The notes under the pieces: generated by a model
What the model saw: only the letters and a program-made list of their open reading frames with translations
Databases searched by the model: none
What the model was told of the DNA's origin: nothing
Shown: piece by piece, positions 54,838-64,000 of the stretch
How positions within the stretch are numbered: the stretch's first letter is position 1
Layout of the letters: each line of letters begins with the position of its first letter
Made by a program: the position numbers and the translations under genes
Source: an uncultured Blautia sp.
GTDB taxonomy: Bacteria; Bacillota; Clostridia; Lachnospirales; Lachnospiraceae
Direction of reading: 5' to 3'
DNA length: 64,000 bases
NCBI GenBank assembly: GCA_900541345.1
Contig: UQJE01000001.1
Span: 1 to 64,000, forward strand

Positions 54838-54865
54838 ACACCGGAGCTGAAATCAGCTCCGGTGT
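54838..54865 (-). other. Intercistronic hairpin between secreted-protein and lipoprotein genes
   Basis: 13-bp perfect stem ACACCGGAGCTGA (54838-54850) with TCAGCTCCGGTGT (54853-54865). On the minus strand A-rich sequence follows rather than T-rich, so it is more likely an RNA stability or processing element than a true terminator. It would favour expression of the first gene. Confidence 0.65.
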
Positions 54866-54883
54866 TCTATATTTTATTTATAA

Positions 54884-55315
54884 TTACGGAGTATACCAAC
54901 CTGTTGCGTTGTTAATACTTCCTCCTCCAAAATAGCTGATAATATTATAATAAATTCCACCTGGCACAGATGACCAACCATATTTCGCACTTGCATGTAT
55001 TCCATTTCTTCCTGCTCTCAATGGTATATAAGTTTGAGAAGTTGTTCCTGCCTCTGTTTTTTGAGAATATGCCTTAATACACCCTTTAGAATTGCCATGA
55101 TTATTAAAAGATTCTTGTGTAATATAAAATTTTGCATCTCCATCTGTATTCTTTTGGATTCTTTTCGACTTTGCATCGTCAGGTTCTCCTACACTGCCTC
55201 CGTGATGTAATGTCAAAGTAAACCAAACTCTATCTGCTGATGTCGCAATCGGCGTTGCCGCCAATACACCTGCGATTGTAACAATAGCTACCAGTTTCTT
55301 AATCTTTTTTTTCAT
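54884..55315 (-). CDS. Small secreted protein of the BlaI-controlled module
   Basis: 143 aa. A clear signal peptide (KKKIKKLVAIVTIAGVLAAT..., cut after TSA near residue 27) leaves about 116 residues rich in Gly, Ser, Thr and aromatic residues, with one cysteine and the ending NNATGWYTP. The size and composition loosely resemble DUF2712-type secreted proteins and lactococcin-972-like bacteriocins, but no family motif can be assigned. AGGAGG precedes the ATG. It is the first gene of a run with a lipoprotein and ABC subunits and carries a BlaI-type operator at its promoter. Its role as toxin, signal or envelope factor is open. Confidence 0.75.
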   Translation of the reverse strand: MKKKIKKLVAIVTIAGVLAATPIATSADRVWFTLTLHHGGSVGEPDDAKSKRIQKNTDGDAKFYITQESFNNHGNSKGCIKAYSQKTEAGTTSQTYIPLRAGRNGIHASAKYGWSSVPGGIYYNIISYFGGGSINNATGWYTP

Positions 55316-55341
55316 TATATCTTTTTACCTCCTAGTCTTTC

Positions 55342-55359
55342 AGATTCACGCGTGTATCT
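55342..55359. promoter_or_regulatory. BlaI-type operator 2 (module side)
   Basis: AGATTCACGCGTGTATCT, an 18-bp near-palindrome with one mismatched pair, just downstream of the module transcription start. It matches operator 1 as AGATWCANNNNTGTATCT. Confidence 0.75.
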
Positions 55360-55369
55360 TTATATTGCG

Positions 55370-55398
55370 ATAATATCCAATTTACTTTTTCAAAACAA
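55370..55398 (-). promoter_or_regulatory. Promoter of the secreted-protein module
   Basis: On the minus strand: -35 TTGTTT (55398-55393), 17-nt spacer, -10 TATTAT (55375-55370). Operator 2 follows directly. Confidence 0.6.
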
Positions 55399-55401
55399 GT
55401 C

Positions 55402-55429
55402 TTGATTTTTATTATTTTTGATGTATAAT
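55402..55429 (+). promoter_or_regulatory. Promoter of the BlaI/M56 genes
   Basis: -35 TTGATT (55402-55407), 16-nt spacer, -10 TATAAT (55424-55429). Operator 1 follows directly. Confidence 0.65.
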
Positions 55430-55430
55430 A

Positions 55431-55448
55431 AGATACATATATGTATCT
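55431..55448. promoter_or_regulatory. BlaI-type operator 1 (regulator side)
   Basis: AGATACATATATGTATCT, a perfect 18-bp palindrome at the transcription start of the repressor gene. TACA/TGTA half-sites are usual for BlaI/MecI repressors. Confidence 0.85.
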
Positions 55449-55469
55449 ATTATTATGAAAGGAGTAAAT

Positions 55470-55844
55470 ATGGAAGCAAAATATAATTTATCAAGCCAGG
55501 AGTATGAGATTATGTCTATCCTCTGGAAAGAGAACAAAGAAATGACTCTGGCTGAAATTGCAGATTTGCTGTGGGACGCAGGTTTCGAAATCTCCATCGG
55601 AACCGTCAAAACATACCTGCAGAGAATTGTTAAAAAAGGAGCGCTGATCGCTCCGAAACACGGTCACAAATTAATGTATATGCCTTCCTCCTCCGAAGAA
55701 GCTTTTGCCCAAAAATGGACGCAGGATTTTCTGAACAAAAGCTTCCGTGGTTCTCTGAAAGCCTTTATCTGCACTTTGACAGGAAATCACGATTTATCTG
55801 AGAAAGAGAAAAAAATGTTGAGGAATCTGTACGATGATAAATAA
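55470..55844 (+). CDS. blaI: BlaI/MecI-family transcriptional repressor
   Basis: 124 aa from the ATG at 55470 (MEAKYNLSSQE), with AAAGGAG upstream. A winged helix (EYEIMSILWKENKEMTLAEIADLL, then GTVKTYLQRIVKKGAL) and a C-terminal dimerisation arm are typical. It should bind the two palindromes upstream and be inactivated by the M56 protease encoded next. No beta-lactamase gene is nearby, so the target is the secreted-protein module. Confidence 0.9.
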   Translation: MEAKYNLSSQEYEIMSILWKENKEMTLAEIADLLWDAGFEISIGTVKTYLQRIVKKGALIAPKHGHKLMYMPSSSEEAFAQKWTQDFLNKSFRGSLKAFICTLTGNHDLSEKEKKMLRNLYDDK

Positions 55845-57174
55845 TCTTCTCTTTTGTATGTGCGCTATGGGAAGCATTGTATACATATGCTATGCACTTC
55901 TCTGTCTCATTTTTCGATACCGTTTTAAACCGGGACAGAGACTTTTTATGCTGCTTGTTTCCGCTGCATTTTATTTGCTTCCCCTCCCCCTTCTTCACAA
56001 CTTTCTTAAAAGCTGCATATATGACAGCAAAACCATACAGCATCTGTTTCCCTCTGTTACTGAACCGAAAGCGCTGGTGTTTACACAGATGAAAACTTTC
56101 TATAAAGATGAGGCGGGGCATTTACATTTTCCGGTCTATTCCCGGCTTGTTCTTATTCTTGCCGGAATATGGCTCTTATTTCTTGTTGTGCTTTTTGCAT
56201 GGCAGCTTATAAAATTTTCAAAAATCAGGCGGCAGTTCATTCACAATTCCCAGAAAATATCTCCCGACTGTCTGAAATACGGGAATAAAATTTCTGTTCG
56301 TGTAAGCCCCTTATGCTCGTCTCCTTTTTTAATCGGATTTTTAAGACCTGTTATATTTCTGCCCGCAGACACAAATCCTGAACAACTGCCTCATATTTTA
56401 AAACACGAAACCTGTCATTTTCAATATCTTCATAACTTTATTAAAATGACCGGCTTTCTGGCTTTTGCAGTTCACTGGTACTGTCCTCTTACTTTCTGCT
56501 TTTACAAAAGTCTGGAAAAAACACTGGAACTTCTCTGCGATAAACACGTACTGAAAAACAGCAATGCGGAAGAACGGAACCGTTACGTAAATCTCCTTCT
56601 TGATCTCCCGCTCCCCTCCTCAGAGGAAAACATCTGTCTTCCAGGATATTCCTCTTTTCAGAGCCTTAGATTTCATATTACAAAGGAGCGCATACTTATG
56701 ATCAAACATGGTAAAACATCAAAATCTGTTTTTTCCATTCTCCTGACAACGTGTTCATTGCTTGCCGGAGCCGTCCCCATCATGGCGTATGATCAGCCAA
56801 CTTTCAATGCCGGCAGTTTATATACCTCCCCGGATTCCTGTCCTGATGACGTTATCGAAATTTTTGTTCCGGACGGCGCAGAGTTTCCGGAAGAATACGA
56901 TTGTTTAAACCTTCCGGAAGAGTCCGTCTTTTTCGACAAAGGAAACGATTATTTCATCGCTGATGACGGGGAAATCTATTATTTTTCTTCTGACCCGGAG
57001 GCTTATGCCACCTGCCGACATACGTATAAAACAGGATATTCCTACCAACATCTTCTTCACACGGATAAGAGCTGCAATTACCAGAAAATCCAAACAAAGC
57101 GCTGTACAAAATGCGGCTATATAGCCAGCAAAACACTGGTTAGCGATAATTTTTACTCTAAATGTCCCCATTAA
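55834..57174 (+). CDS. BlaR1-type M56 membrane metallopeptidase with Cys/His-rich tail
   Basis: 446 aa overlapping the repressor stop by 11 nt. Several N-terminal membrane segments surround the gluzincin motif HETCH (in ILKHETCHFQYLHNF) and the matching ELLCDKHVLK glutamate helix. After a last membrane segment (about 300-315), an extracytoplasmic region of about 130 aa replaces the penicillin-binding domain of BlaR1. It ends with Cys and His residues including CTKCGY, resembling a zinc-ribbon. It should sense an outside signal and cause loss of BlaI repression. Confidence 0.85.
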   Translation: MINNLLFCMCAMGSIVYICYALLCLIFRYRFKPGQRLFMLLVSAAFYLLPLPLLHNFLKSCIYDSKTIQHLFPSVTEPKALVFTQMKTFYKDEAGHLHFPVYSRLVLILAGIWLLFLVVLFAWQLIKFSKIRRQFIHNSQKISPDCLKYGNKISVRVSPLCSSPFLIGFLRPVIFLPADTNPEQLPHILKHETCHFQYLHNFIKMTGFLAFAVHWYCPLTFCFYKSLEKTLELLCDKHVLKNSNAEERNRYVNLLLDLPLPSSEENICLPGYSSFQSLRFHITKERILMIKHGKTSKSVFSILLTTCSLLAGAVPIMAYDQPTFNAGSLYTSPDSCPDDVIEIFVPDGAEFPEEYDCLNLPEESVFFDKGNDYFIADDGEIYYFSSDPEAYATCRHTYKTGYSYQHLLHTDKSCNYQKIQTKRCTKCGYIASKTLVSDNFYSKCPH

Positions 57175-57200
57175 AAATCCTGATTTCTGCCTGAAACGAA

Positions 57201-57248
57201 AAAAAACACTGACACCCCGGGGTATCCCCCGCAATGTCAGTGTTTTTT
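57201..57248. terminator. Bidirectional terminator between the M56 gene and truA
   Basis: 14-bp perfect stem AAAAAACACTGACA (57201-57214) with its complement at 57235-57248, suited to both convergent genes. Confidence 0.88.
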
Positions 57249-57265
57249 CATCTCTTATTTATTTC

Positions 57266-58006
57266 TCAGTCAAAAAACTCAATCCCCATAAGGGTAAGCC
57301 CCTGCGCCGGAGCTGTGGGACCCGCTTTTTCTCTGTCGCAGGCTTCCAAAATCTCTTTGACCCGCTCAGGCGGATACTGTCCATTTCCCACTTCAATGAG
57401 AGTTCCGGAAAGAATGCGAACCATGTTATAAAGAAAGCCTGTGCCTGTGACGCGGATTGTCACAATATCCCCGTCACGCCACACATCCATTGAGGTGATT
57501 GTGCGCACTGTGGTTTTTACCTGCGCTTTTGCACCGCAGAAGCTGGCAAAATCGTGAGTTCCGATCAAGTAGGAAGTTGCCTCTCGCATTTTCTCTACGT
57601 CCAGCTTATAATGGTAAAAATATGTATAAAGGCGCTCTGTTGGAACAGGAAATTTTCTGTTTAAAATCCGGTATTCATACGTTTTCTCACTATCACAGTA
57701 GCGAGGATGGAAATCCGACTCCACTTCCTCGGAAAGCTGAATGCGAATATCTTCCGGAAGGCGCTGATTCAGGGCATAGGAAATCTTCTCCCCCGGAATC
57801 CTTGTCTCCGTGTCAAATACCGCTACATTCCCGAGGGCGTGAACACCTGCATCTGTGCGGCTTGCACCAATCGTCTCGATTTTTTCTCCCAGAAGTTCTG
57901 AGAGGGCGTCATTTAAAACACCCTGCACGGTAATTCCATTTGGCTGTGTCTGCCAGCCGCAGTAATTTGTTCCGTCATATGCCACTACAAGTCCTACTCG
58001 CTTCAT
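57266..58006 (-). CDS. truA: tRNA pseudouridine(38-40) synthase
   Basis: 246 aa: YDGTNYCGWQTQPNG at the start, the catalytic aspartate in GASRTDAGVHALGN (about residues 47-60) and the FLYNMVRILSGTLIEVG motif. It modifies the anticodon stem-loop of many tRNAs. It is encoded 9 nt after ecfT, an arrangement frequent in Clostridia. Confidence 0.95.
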   Translation of the reverse strand: MKRVGLVVAYDGTNYCGWQTQPNGITVQGVLNDALSELLGEKIETIGASRTDAGVHALGNVAVFDTETRIPGEKISYALNQRLPEDIRIQLSEEVESDFHPRYCDSEKTYEYRILNRKFPVPTERLYTYFYHYKLDVEKMREATSYLIGTHDFASFCGAKAQVKTTVRTITSMDVWRDGDIVTIRVTGTGFLYNMVRILSGTLIEVGNGQYPPERVKEILEACDREKAGPTAPAQGLTLMGIEFFD

Positions 58007-58015
58007 ATCAACCTC

Positions 58016-58819
58016 TTATATTCCAATAATTCTGAATGCAGCCGCAACTCCAAGATATACAATTACAACTGCATATGCCACGTAATCTCTCTTCTCATAA
58101 TTAAGGGGCTTCATCTGGGTTCTGTCGTCTCCTCCATGATAACATCTTGCCTCCATTGCCATTGCAAGGTCATTTGCCCGGCGAAAAGCAGAAATAAACA
58201 GGGGTACAAGAAGCGGGACCATATTTTTCGCCTTCTGTATAATATTTCCGTTTTCAAAATCTGCTCCACGTGCAATCTGCGCCTTCATAATCTTATCTGT
58301 CTCCTCAAGAAGGATCGGGATAAAACGAAGAGCAATAGACATCATCATGGAAATCTCGTGCACAGGAACATGGATTTTATTTAAAGGACGAAGAAGTCTC
58401 TCCAATCCGTCTGTCAGCTGATTCGGCGTTGTGGTAAGGGTCATGACAGAAGAACCGATTACAAGATAAGTAAGACGAATTGCCATCCTTCCTGCCAGGA
58501 CAAGTCCTTCTTTTGTCACTTTTAAAAAGCCCCACTGCCAGAGAATTTCTCCGGGAGTCAGCAAAATATTAAACGCAACTGTGATAAGAAGGATCACAAA
58601 AATTGCTTTCAGTCCCTTGAACATAAATTTCACAGGAACTTTTGAAAGAAAAATCAATCCGCCAAGAAACAGCGTTGCCACTGCGTATCCCGGAAATGTG
58701 TTGAACACAAACACGGAAATGATAAATGCCATTGTTCCCAGAAATTTTGTCCGCGGATCAAGCTTGTGGAGAACCGAATCCGCAGGATAAAACTGTCCCA
58801 GTGTAATATCTCTAAGCAT
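58016..58819 (-). CDS. ecfT: ECF transporter transmembrane subunit EcfT
   Basis: 267 aa with several membrane segments and the coupling motif ARGADFENGNIIQKAKNM plus a second EARCYHGGDDRTQM helix that contacts the ATPases. It forms the shared energising module for group II ECF vitamin transporters with EcfA1 and EcfA2. No S component lies in the window. Confidence 0.93.
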   Translation of the reverse strand: MLRDITLGQFYPADSVLHKLDPRTKFLGTMAFIISVFVFNTFPGYAVATLFLGGLIFLSKVPVKFMFKGLKAIFVILLITVAFNILLTPGEILWQWGFLKVTKEGLVLAGRMAIRLTYLVIGSSVMTLTTTPNQLTDGLERLLRPLNKIHVPVHEISMMMSIALRFIPILLEETDKIMKAQIARGADFENGNIIQKAKNMVPLLVPLFISAFRRANDLAMAMEARCYHGGDDRTQMKPLNYEKRDYVAYAVVIVYLGVAAAFRIIGI

Positions 58820-59699
58820 GGCTTCCGTCCTCCTTTAAGAGTGAAGAATGACTGTTTCTAAGAGCTTTTAAAATGCTCTCTTTCGCCTCCTCCACTGTAG
58901 TGGCATCTGTATCTACATCCAGTCCGTTTTTCTTTAAATCATTCATAATATACGTAATCTGCGGAGCGGCAAGTCCCATCTTTTCCAGCTCCTTATAATG
59001 AGAAAAAACTGCTTTTGGTGTATCATCAAAGGCAACTTCTCCTCCGTTCATTACAATCAGGCGCTCCACATACTTTGCAATATCTTCCATACTGTGAGAT
59101 ACAAGAATAATGGTAATTCCTCTTTCTTTATGAAGAAGCGCAATCTGATCCAGAATATCGTCCCGTCCTTTCGGATCAAGACCTGCCGTAGGCTCATCCA
59201 GAATCAGGATTTTCGGATTCATGGCAAGAACACCAGCAATGGCAACACGCTTTTTCTGCCCGCCGGAAAGCTCAAAGGGAGACTTTCCGTAGTTTTTTTC
59301 CTTAAAACCAACCTGTTCCAGCGCTTTTTTTGCCTCTTTTTCTGCCTCTTCTCTTGTAAGTCCCTGGTTCATAGGACCAAAACATACATCAGAAAGCACG
59401 TCGCTTTCAAAAAGCTGATGCTCCGGATACTGAAATACAAGCCCTACCTGGCTTCGGAGAACTCTCCTGTCATATTTTTCTTCCCACACATCTTCTCCAT
59501 TATAGAGAATCGTACCGGAAGTAGGCTGGATCAAAGCATTTAAATGTTGAATCAAAGTTGATTTTCCGCTTCCTGTATGTCCGATAACCCCAATAAACTG
59601 TCCGTCCGGTATGGACAGATTAATATTTTTCAGGGCATGTATTTCATAAGCAGTTCCCGGACTGTAGGTATAAGTTACATCTTTTAACTCTATTGACAT
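58812..59699 (-). CDS. ecfA2: ECF transporter ATPase EcfA2
   Basis: 295 aa: Walker [15 protein letters not shown]-loop [10 protein letters not shown], signature [14 protein letters not shown], Walker [13 protein letters not shown]. It overlaps ecfT by 8 nt and ecfA1 by 10 nt, so all three are coupled. Confidence 0.94.
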   Translation of the reverse strand: MSIELKDVTYTYSPGTAYEIHALKNINLSIPDGQFIGVIGHTGSGKSTLIQHLNALIQPTSGTILYNGEDVWEEKYDRRVLRSQVGLVFQYPEHQLFESDVLSDVCFGPMNQGLTREEAEKEAKKALEQVGFKEKNYGKSPFELSGGQKKRVAIAGVLAMNPKILILDEPTAGLDPKGRDDILDQIALLHKERGITIILVSHSMEDIAKYVERLIVMNGGEVAFDDTPKAVFSHYKELEKMGLAAPQITYIMNDLKKNGLDVDTDATTVEEAKESILKALRNSHSSLLKEDGSHA

Positions 59700-60535
59700 A
59701 AGGCACTCACCAATTCTTCTTTCGTCAGTATTCCTTCCGGAATGGACACGCCGGATTTTCTCAGTTCATGTGCAAGAAGGGTAACCTGAGGCACATCAAG
59801 ACGATATTTTTTGAGCGTATCTACCTGAGAAAAAATCTCCTTCGGTGTTCCCTCCAACACTACATTTCCTCCGTCCATCACGTAAACCTTATCTGCATGA
59901 ATTACCTCTTCCATATAATGGGTAATCAGAATTACCGTCACCTTCTCCTGCTTATTCAGCTCCCGAACTGCCTCAAGAACTTCTTTTCTTCCGTTTGGGT
60001 CAAGCATGGCAGTTGGCTCGTCCAGCACAATACATCTGGGGTGCATCGCCATGACTCCTGCAATGGCAACACGCTGTTTCTGTCCGCCGGAAAGCTTATT
60101 TGGAGAATGATGGCGATATGCAGTCATTCCCACTTTTTTCAGGCTGTCATCCACACGTTTCCATATATTTTCTGTAGGAATCCCCATATTTTCAGGTCCA
60201 AATCCCACATCCTCTTCCACAACGGTTCCGATAATCTGATTGTCCGGGTTCTGAAAAACCATCCCCGCCTTTTGACGAATTTTCCAGAGTTCCGGTTCTT
60301 TTGACGTATCCATGTCGTCCACCCAGAGAGTTCCCTCTGACGGAAGCAAAAGAGCATTCAAATGCTTCGCCAGCGTGGATTTTCCTGAGCCATTATGACC
60401 AAGAACGGCTACAAATTCGCCCTCCTCAATCTCCATATTTACATCATTTACTGCTCTTTGCGTATCTTCTACATTTCCATTATCATCATATTTCAGATAA
60501 TCAAATCCCAGCTTCAATGCCTTGATGATTCCCAT
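59690..60535 (-). CDS. ecfA1: ECF transporter ATPase EcfA1
   Basis: 281 aa: Walker [15 protein letters not shown]-loop [10 protein letters not shown], signature [14 protein letters not shown], Walker [13 protein letters not shown]. It is the first gene of the ecfA1-ecfA2-ecfT-truA run. Confidence 0.94.
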   Translation of the reverse strand: MGIIKALKLGFDYLKYDDNGNVEDTQRAVNDVNMEIEEGEFVAVLGHNGSGKSTLAKHLNALLLPSEGTLWVDDMDTSKEPELWKIRQKAGMVFQNPDNQIIGTVVEEDVGFGPENMGIPTENIWKRVDDSLKKVGMTAYRHHSPNKLSGGQKQRVAIAGVMAMHPRCIVLDEPTAMLDPNGRKEVLEAVRELNKQEKVTVILITHYMEEVIHADKVYVMDGGNVVLEGTPKEIFSQVDTLKKYRLDVPQVTLLAHELRKSGVSIPEGILTKEELVSALCQ

Positions 60536-60567
60536 TGTCGTCCTGCTCTCCTTCGTAGCAATATGCT

Positions 60568-61185
60568 TTACGCTTCTTGTTCTTTTCCTGTTTCTTCTCC
60601 AAGACCGGTAAGCTCATCCATCAGATTCCAGATTTCTTCTCTTCCCTGCTTTGTCTCAGCAGAAAAAGGAATGAGAATTCCTTCTTTTGGAAGCTTAAGA
60701 CCTTCTCTTACTGCCTTGATACTCTTCTGTACCTGGCTTCTTTTCAGCTTATCAAGCTTTGTGGCAATAATGATCGGCTCATATCCATTATGGAGAATCC
60801 AGTCATACATCTGTTTGTCATTTGCGGAAGGCTCATGACGTATATCCACAAGAAGAAAAACAGCCTTCAGATCTTTCGATGTATGAAGATATTTCTCAAT
60901 CATTTTTCCCCATTTTGCCTTTTCGGAAGGGGAAACCTTTGCATAACCATATCCGGGTAAATCCACAAGATACATAGCTTCATTAATATTATAAAAATTG
61001 ATGGTCTGTGTTTTTCCCGGCTGGGAACTTGTGCGCGCCAGAGCTTTTCTGTTCATCAAAGCATTAATCAATGACGACTTTCCCACATTTGATTTTCCTG
61101 CAAAAGCAATTTCCGGCCGTTTTGTTTCCGGAAGCTTACTTGTAATGCCGCACACAATATCCAGTGATACATTTTTTATAATCAT
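60568..61185 (-). CDS. ysxC: Ribosome biogenesis GTPase YsxC/EngB
   Basis: 205 aa: P-loop [14 protein letters not shown]2 region [13 protein letters not shown]3 DLPGYG, G4 TKLDKLKRS. It acts in 50S subunit assembly. It is encoded 13 nt after lon, as in Bacillus and many Firmicutes. Confidence 0.95.
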   Translation of the reverse strand: MIIKNVSLDIVCGITSKLPETKRPEIAFAGKSNVGKSSLINALMNRKALARTSSQPGKTQTINFYNINEAMYLVDLPGYGYAKVSPSEKAKWGKMIEKYLHTSKDLKAVFLLVDIRHEPSANDKQMYDWILHNGYEPIIIATKLDKLKRSQVQKSIKAVREGLKLPKEGILIPFSAETKQGREEIWNLMDELTGLGEETGKEQEA

Positions 61186-61198
61186 TGGCTGTTCCTCT

Positions 61199-63517
61199 CT
61201 ATTTTACAAGCGCTTTCTCAAGCACTTCATCCATTGTCTCCACAAAGGTAATGATAAGTCCCTTTGTAATTTCTTTATCCAGCTCCTCTATATCCGGACG
61301 GTTTTCTCCCGGAACAAGAACTTCTTTTATTTTTGCATATTTTGCAGCAAGAAGCTTTTCTTTCAGGCCTCCGATTGCAAGAACACGGCCTCGCAGAGTA
61401 ATTTCTCCTGTCATGGCAAGGTCAGCCCGCACCGGTTTTTCCACAATAGCGGAAAGCATAGCGGTTGCCATTGTAATACCTGCTGAGGGACCATCCTTTG
61501 GAACTGCACCCTCCGGAATATGAATATGAATATCATGTTCCTGGAAATATTCCGGCGCAATTTCATATTTATCTGCAATGGAACGAATGTAGGTAATACC
61601 TGCCTGAGCGGATTCCTTCATCACATCTCCAAGCTGGCCTGTAAGAAGAAATTCTCCTTTTCCCGGCATAACGTTTACCTCTATCTGAAGTGTATCTCCT
61701 CCAACCTGCGTCCATGCAAGACCTCTTGAAATTCCAATTTCATCTTTCGGGTTTACCATAAGGTAATTAAACCGCTCTTTTCCAAGGAAATCGGGCAGAT
61801 TCTTCGTTGTCACTACAACGCGCTTCTTTCCTTTTTCCATAATGGCACGGGCAGTTCTCCTGCAGATTCTTCCAATGCTTCTCTCCAGATTTCGAACACC
61901 CGCTTCTTTTGTATAGTTGTTAATGATTTTTCCAAGCGCAGCCGACTGAATGGTAAGACATCCTTCCGGTACTCCGTTTGTCTCCATCTGACGCGGAATC
62001 AAATGCTCCTTTGCAATGTGCTCTTTTTCGTTTTCAGAATAACCGGAAATCTCAATTAATTCCATTCTGTCAAGAAGAGGGCGTGGAATGCCCTGCACAT
62101 CGTTTGCAGTTGCCACAAAAAGCACCTCGGAGAGGTTCTGAGGAAGCTCTACATAATGGTCTGTAAAATGGTTGTTCTGCTCCGGGTCAAGTACCTCCAG
62201 AAGAGCGGAAGAAGTATCTCCCTTATAATCGCTGCTTGTCTTGTCAATTTCGTCAAGAAGCATAAGTGGATTGCTCACGCCTACCTGCTTTAATGCCTCT
62301 GTAATCCGCCCCGGCATAGCACCTACATAGGTTTTTCTGTGACCGCGTATTTCCGCCTCATCACGCACACCGCCAAGACAAATACGTACATATTTTTTAT
62401 TCATCGCCTCTGCAATAGAGCGGGCAATGGAAGTTTTTCCTGTTCCAGGCGGTCCTACAAGACAGAGAATCGGACTTTTTCCCTTCTGTGTCAGTTTTCT
62501 CACAGAAAGAAACTCCATAATGCGCTCCTTCACTTCTTTTAAACCGTAATGGCCTTCCTGAAGAACTTTCCACGCTTCCTGCAAATCATCAGAATCTGCG
62601 GAGCGTTTATCCCAGGGAAGCGCGAGAAGCGTCTCAATATATCCTCTTAAAACTGTGGTCTCTGCCGCATTGCTGCTCATGCTCTTAAAACGATCTATCT
62701 CTTTTCCGATTTTTTCTTTTACTTCTTTCGATGCTTCCAGTTTTTTCAGCTTATTCTTGAACTCTTCCGCATCGTCTACTGTGTTTTCTTCTCCAAGCTC
62801 CTCACGGATTAATTTAAGCTGTTCTCTTAAAATATATTCTCTCTGATTTTTATCAATCCGGGCTTTTATTTTTTTCTGAAGGTCTTTCCCAATTTCCACT
62901 ACTTCAATTTCATTTGTGAGAATCGCTCCCAAAAGCTCATATCTGTCTCTTAAAGAAACTGCCTCAAGAAGCTTCTGACGGTTCTGATAAGAAAGAGAAA
63001 GATTCACTGAAATCTGTTCCACAAGCTCTTCCAGATTTTCTATGCTTAAAATCTGATTTACAAGCTCCCGGCTCACTTTTCCGCTCTCTCCTGCAAACTG
63101 CTGGAACAATTCCCGAAGACTTCGGCACATTGCCTCACGGACTGCCGGAGGATATTCCTCTTCATCTTCCGCTGAAAGAACAGATACCTCACTCTCAAGA
63201 AACGGAGCTTCCTGTGAAAAGCTTAAAAGCTCTGCCCTCTCTGTTCCTTCCACAAGAACACGAAGAAGATTTTTCGGAAGCTTTACTACCTGTTTAATAT
63301 AAGCAATGGTTCCCACATGATACAAATCGGAAATCTCCGGTGTCTCCACCTCCGGATCCTTCTGTGTCACAAGGAAAATTTTCTGATCGTTCAGCATTGC
63401 CGCCTCAATCGCCTTCACAGACCTTTCCCGGCTCACATCAAAATGCACGATCATCCCCGGTAAAATTGCAGTTCCCCGAAGTGCAATAGCAGGCAGTACC
63501 TGAATTGGATTTATCAT
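61199..63517 (-). CDS. lon: ATP-dependent protease Lon
   Basis: 772 aa: N-terminal substrate-binding domain, coiled coil, AAA module ([29 protein letters not shown]) and serine protease domain with the catalytic Ser in [14 protein letters not shown] and Lys in [13 protein letters not shown]. It is a cytosolic quality-control protease, between clpX and engB. Confidence 0.96.
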   Translation of the reverse strand: MINPIQVLPAIALRGTAILPGMIVHFDVSRERSVKAIEAAMLNDQKIFLVTQKDPEVETPEISDLYHVGTIAYIKQVVKLPKNLLRVLVEGTERAELLSFSQEAPFLESEVSVLSAEDEEEYPPAVREAMCRSLRELFQQFAGESGKVSRELVNQILSIENLEELVEQISVNLSLSYQNRQKLLEAVSLRDRYELLGAILTNEIEVVEIGKDLQKKIKARIDKNQREYILREQLKLIREELGEENTVDDAEEFKNKLKKLEASKEVKEKIGKEIDRFKSMSSNAAETTVLRGYIETLLALPWDKRSADSDDLQEAWKVLQEGHYGLKEVKERIMEFLSVRKLTQKGKSPILCLVGPPGTGKTSIARSIAEAMNKKYVRICLGGVRDEAEIRGHRKTYVGAMPGRITEALKQVGVSNPLMLLDEIDKTSSDYKGDTSSALLEVLDPEQNNHFTDHYVELPQNLSEVLFVATANDVQGIPRPLLDRMELIEISGYSENEKEHIAKEHLIPRQMETNGVPEGCLTIQSAALGKIINNYTKEAGVRNLERSIGRICRRTARAIMEKGKKRVVVTTKNLPDFLGKERFNYLMVNPKDEIGISRGLAWTQVGGDTLQIEVNVMPGKGEFLLTGQLGDVMKESAQAGITYIRSIADKYEIAPEYFQEHDIHIHIPEGAVPKDGPSAGITMATAMLSAIVEKPVRADLAMTGEITLRGRVLAIGGLKEKLLAAKYAKIKEVLVPGENRPDIEELDKEITKGLIITFVETMDEVLEKALVK

Positions 63518-63532
63518 TTATGTCATTCCTTC

Positions 63533-64000
63533 CTAAGCGGTTTCCGGCTTTCCGCCTTTTCTTGCTCGCGTATTTCTCCGAGGCTTCTTCTGCTCTATCT
63601 GCTGAGGTGCCTCTCCACGCTCAAGCTCCGGCTCTCCGGTCCCCTCTACTACTTCTTTTGTAATTGTACATTTGCGGATCGTATCGTCTGACGGAATGGT
63701 ATACATCAGATCCATCAGAGAATTTTCCATAATGGCGCGAAGTCCTCTTGCTCCTGTTTTTCTCTCAAGAGATTTCTTTGCCACAACCTCAAGAGCCTCG
63801 TCCTCAAAGTCGAGCTCTACTCCGTCCATTTCAAATAATTTATGATACTGTTTTGTAAGAGCATTTTTCGGCTCTCGCAAAATACGGATCAGCGCCTTTT
63901 CGTCCAGAGCTTCCAGAGAAACCACTACAGGAACACGTCCGATAAACTCCGGAATCAGACCGAATTTTACAAAGTCCTCAGGCATAACATCCTTCAGCAC
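63533..64000 (-). CDS. clpX: ATP-dependent Clp protease ATP-binding subunit ClpX, C-terminal part
   Basis: 155 residues are visible; the gene continues beyond the right edge. [22 protein letters not shown], the sensor-2 motif [17 protein letters not shown] and MYTIPSD are those of ClpX. The last 40 residues are a Glu/Arg/Lys-rich tail longer than usual. The clpX-lon-engB order is common in Firmicutes. Confidence 0.93.
   Translation of the reverse strand: MLKDVMPEDFVKFGLIPEFIGRVPVVVSLEALDEKALIRILREPKNALTKQYHKLFEMDGVELDFEDEALEVVAKKSLERKTGARGLRAIMENSLMDLMYTIPSDDTIRKCTITKEVVEGTGEPELERGEAPQQIEQKKPRRNTRARKGGKPETA

Noticed and set aside
54838..54865. Terminator for the small secreted protein gene
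   Set aside because: The stem is strong, but no T-run follows on the minus strand; kept as an RNA hairpin instead.
1..64000. CRISPR array, rRNA operon, intact insertion sequence or prophage
   Set aside because: No regularly spaced repeats, rRNA signatures, transposase or phage structural genes were seen.

Overview
The window reads as a chromosomal segment of a gut-type Clostridia bacterium, most likely Lachnospiraceae. The evidence is A/T-rich Gram-positive gene style with strong AGGAGG ribosome binding sites, T-box control, ROK glucokinase plus HprK/P, a DUF1846 protein, an ECF vitamin-transporter core and a sugar ABC operon with HexNAc-handling enzymes. No rRNA, CRISPR array, intact insertion sequence or prophage was seen. 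A truncated tRNA-Ser lies at the left edge and a truncated clpX at the right edge.

Layout. 1-5 kb (minus): two-component system, rnz, tsaD, ispD, then the tRNA promoter. 5-10 kb: a YfhO-type membrane protein (plus) whose frame runs on antisense through rimI; tsaE-tsaB-rimI (minus), a cyclophilin and yigZ. 10-21 kb: class A penicillin-binding protein, glucokinase-hprK-uvrC, ftsH, DUF1846 protein. 21-23 kb: a secreted repeat-rich protein. 23-34.8 kb: a sugar operon on the minus strand (binding protein, two permeases, a 59-aa membrane protein, a GH95-like hydrolase, nucleotidyltransferase, HexNAc 1-kinase, galE), divergent from two AraC-type regulators and nagB. 34.9-38.7 kb: a Na/phosphate symporter with a PhoB/PhoR-type pair. 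38.8-45.5 kb: greA, a TetM-like GTPase fused to a NYN (Rae1/YacP-like) nuclease domain, brnQ behind a T-box, and mgtE behind a small leader ORF with an attenuator-like hairpin. 45.6-47.1 kb: a small island carrying a DUF1016 nuclease between two copies of the rpsI 3' end, next to a TraX fragment. 47.1-51.2 kb: rplM-rpsI, an MFS transporter, an ECF-type sigma factor with a DUF4179 protein. 51.4-57.2 kb: a secreted small protein, lipoprotein and ABC exporter module divergent from a BlaI repressor and an M56 protease, with matching palindromic operators at both promoters. 57.2-64 kb: truA, ecfT-ecfA2-ecfA1, engB, lon, clpX.

The best candidates for undescribed biology are the BlaI/M56-controlled secreted-protein module, the rpsI-flanked DUF1016 cassette with its repeated GTGTC-N9-GACAC palindromes, the mgtE leader-peptide attenuator, and the translational GTPase-NYN nuclease fusion. 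All family calls come from reading motifs by eye; no database search was possible.
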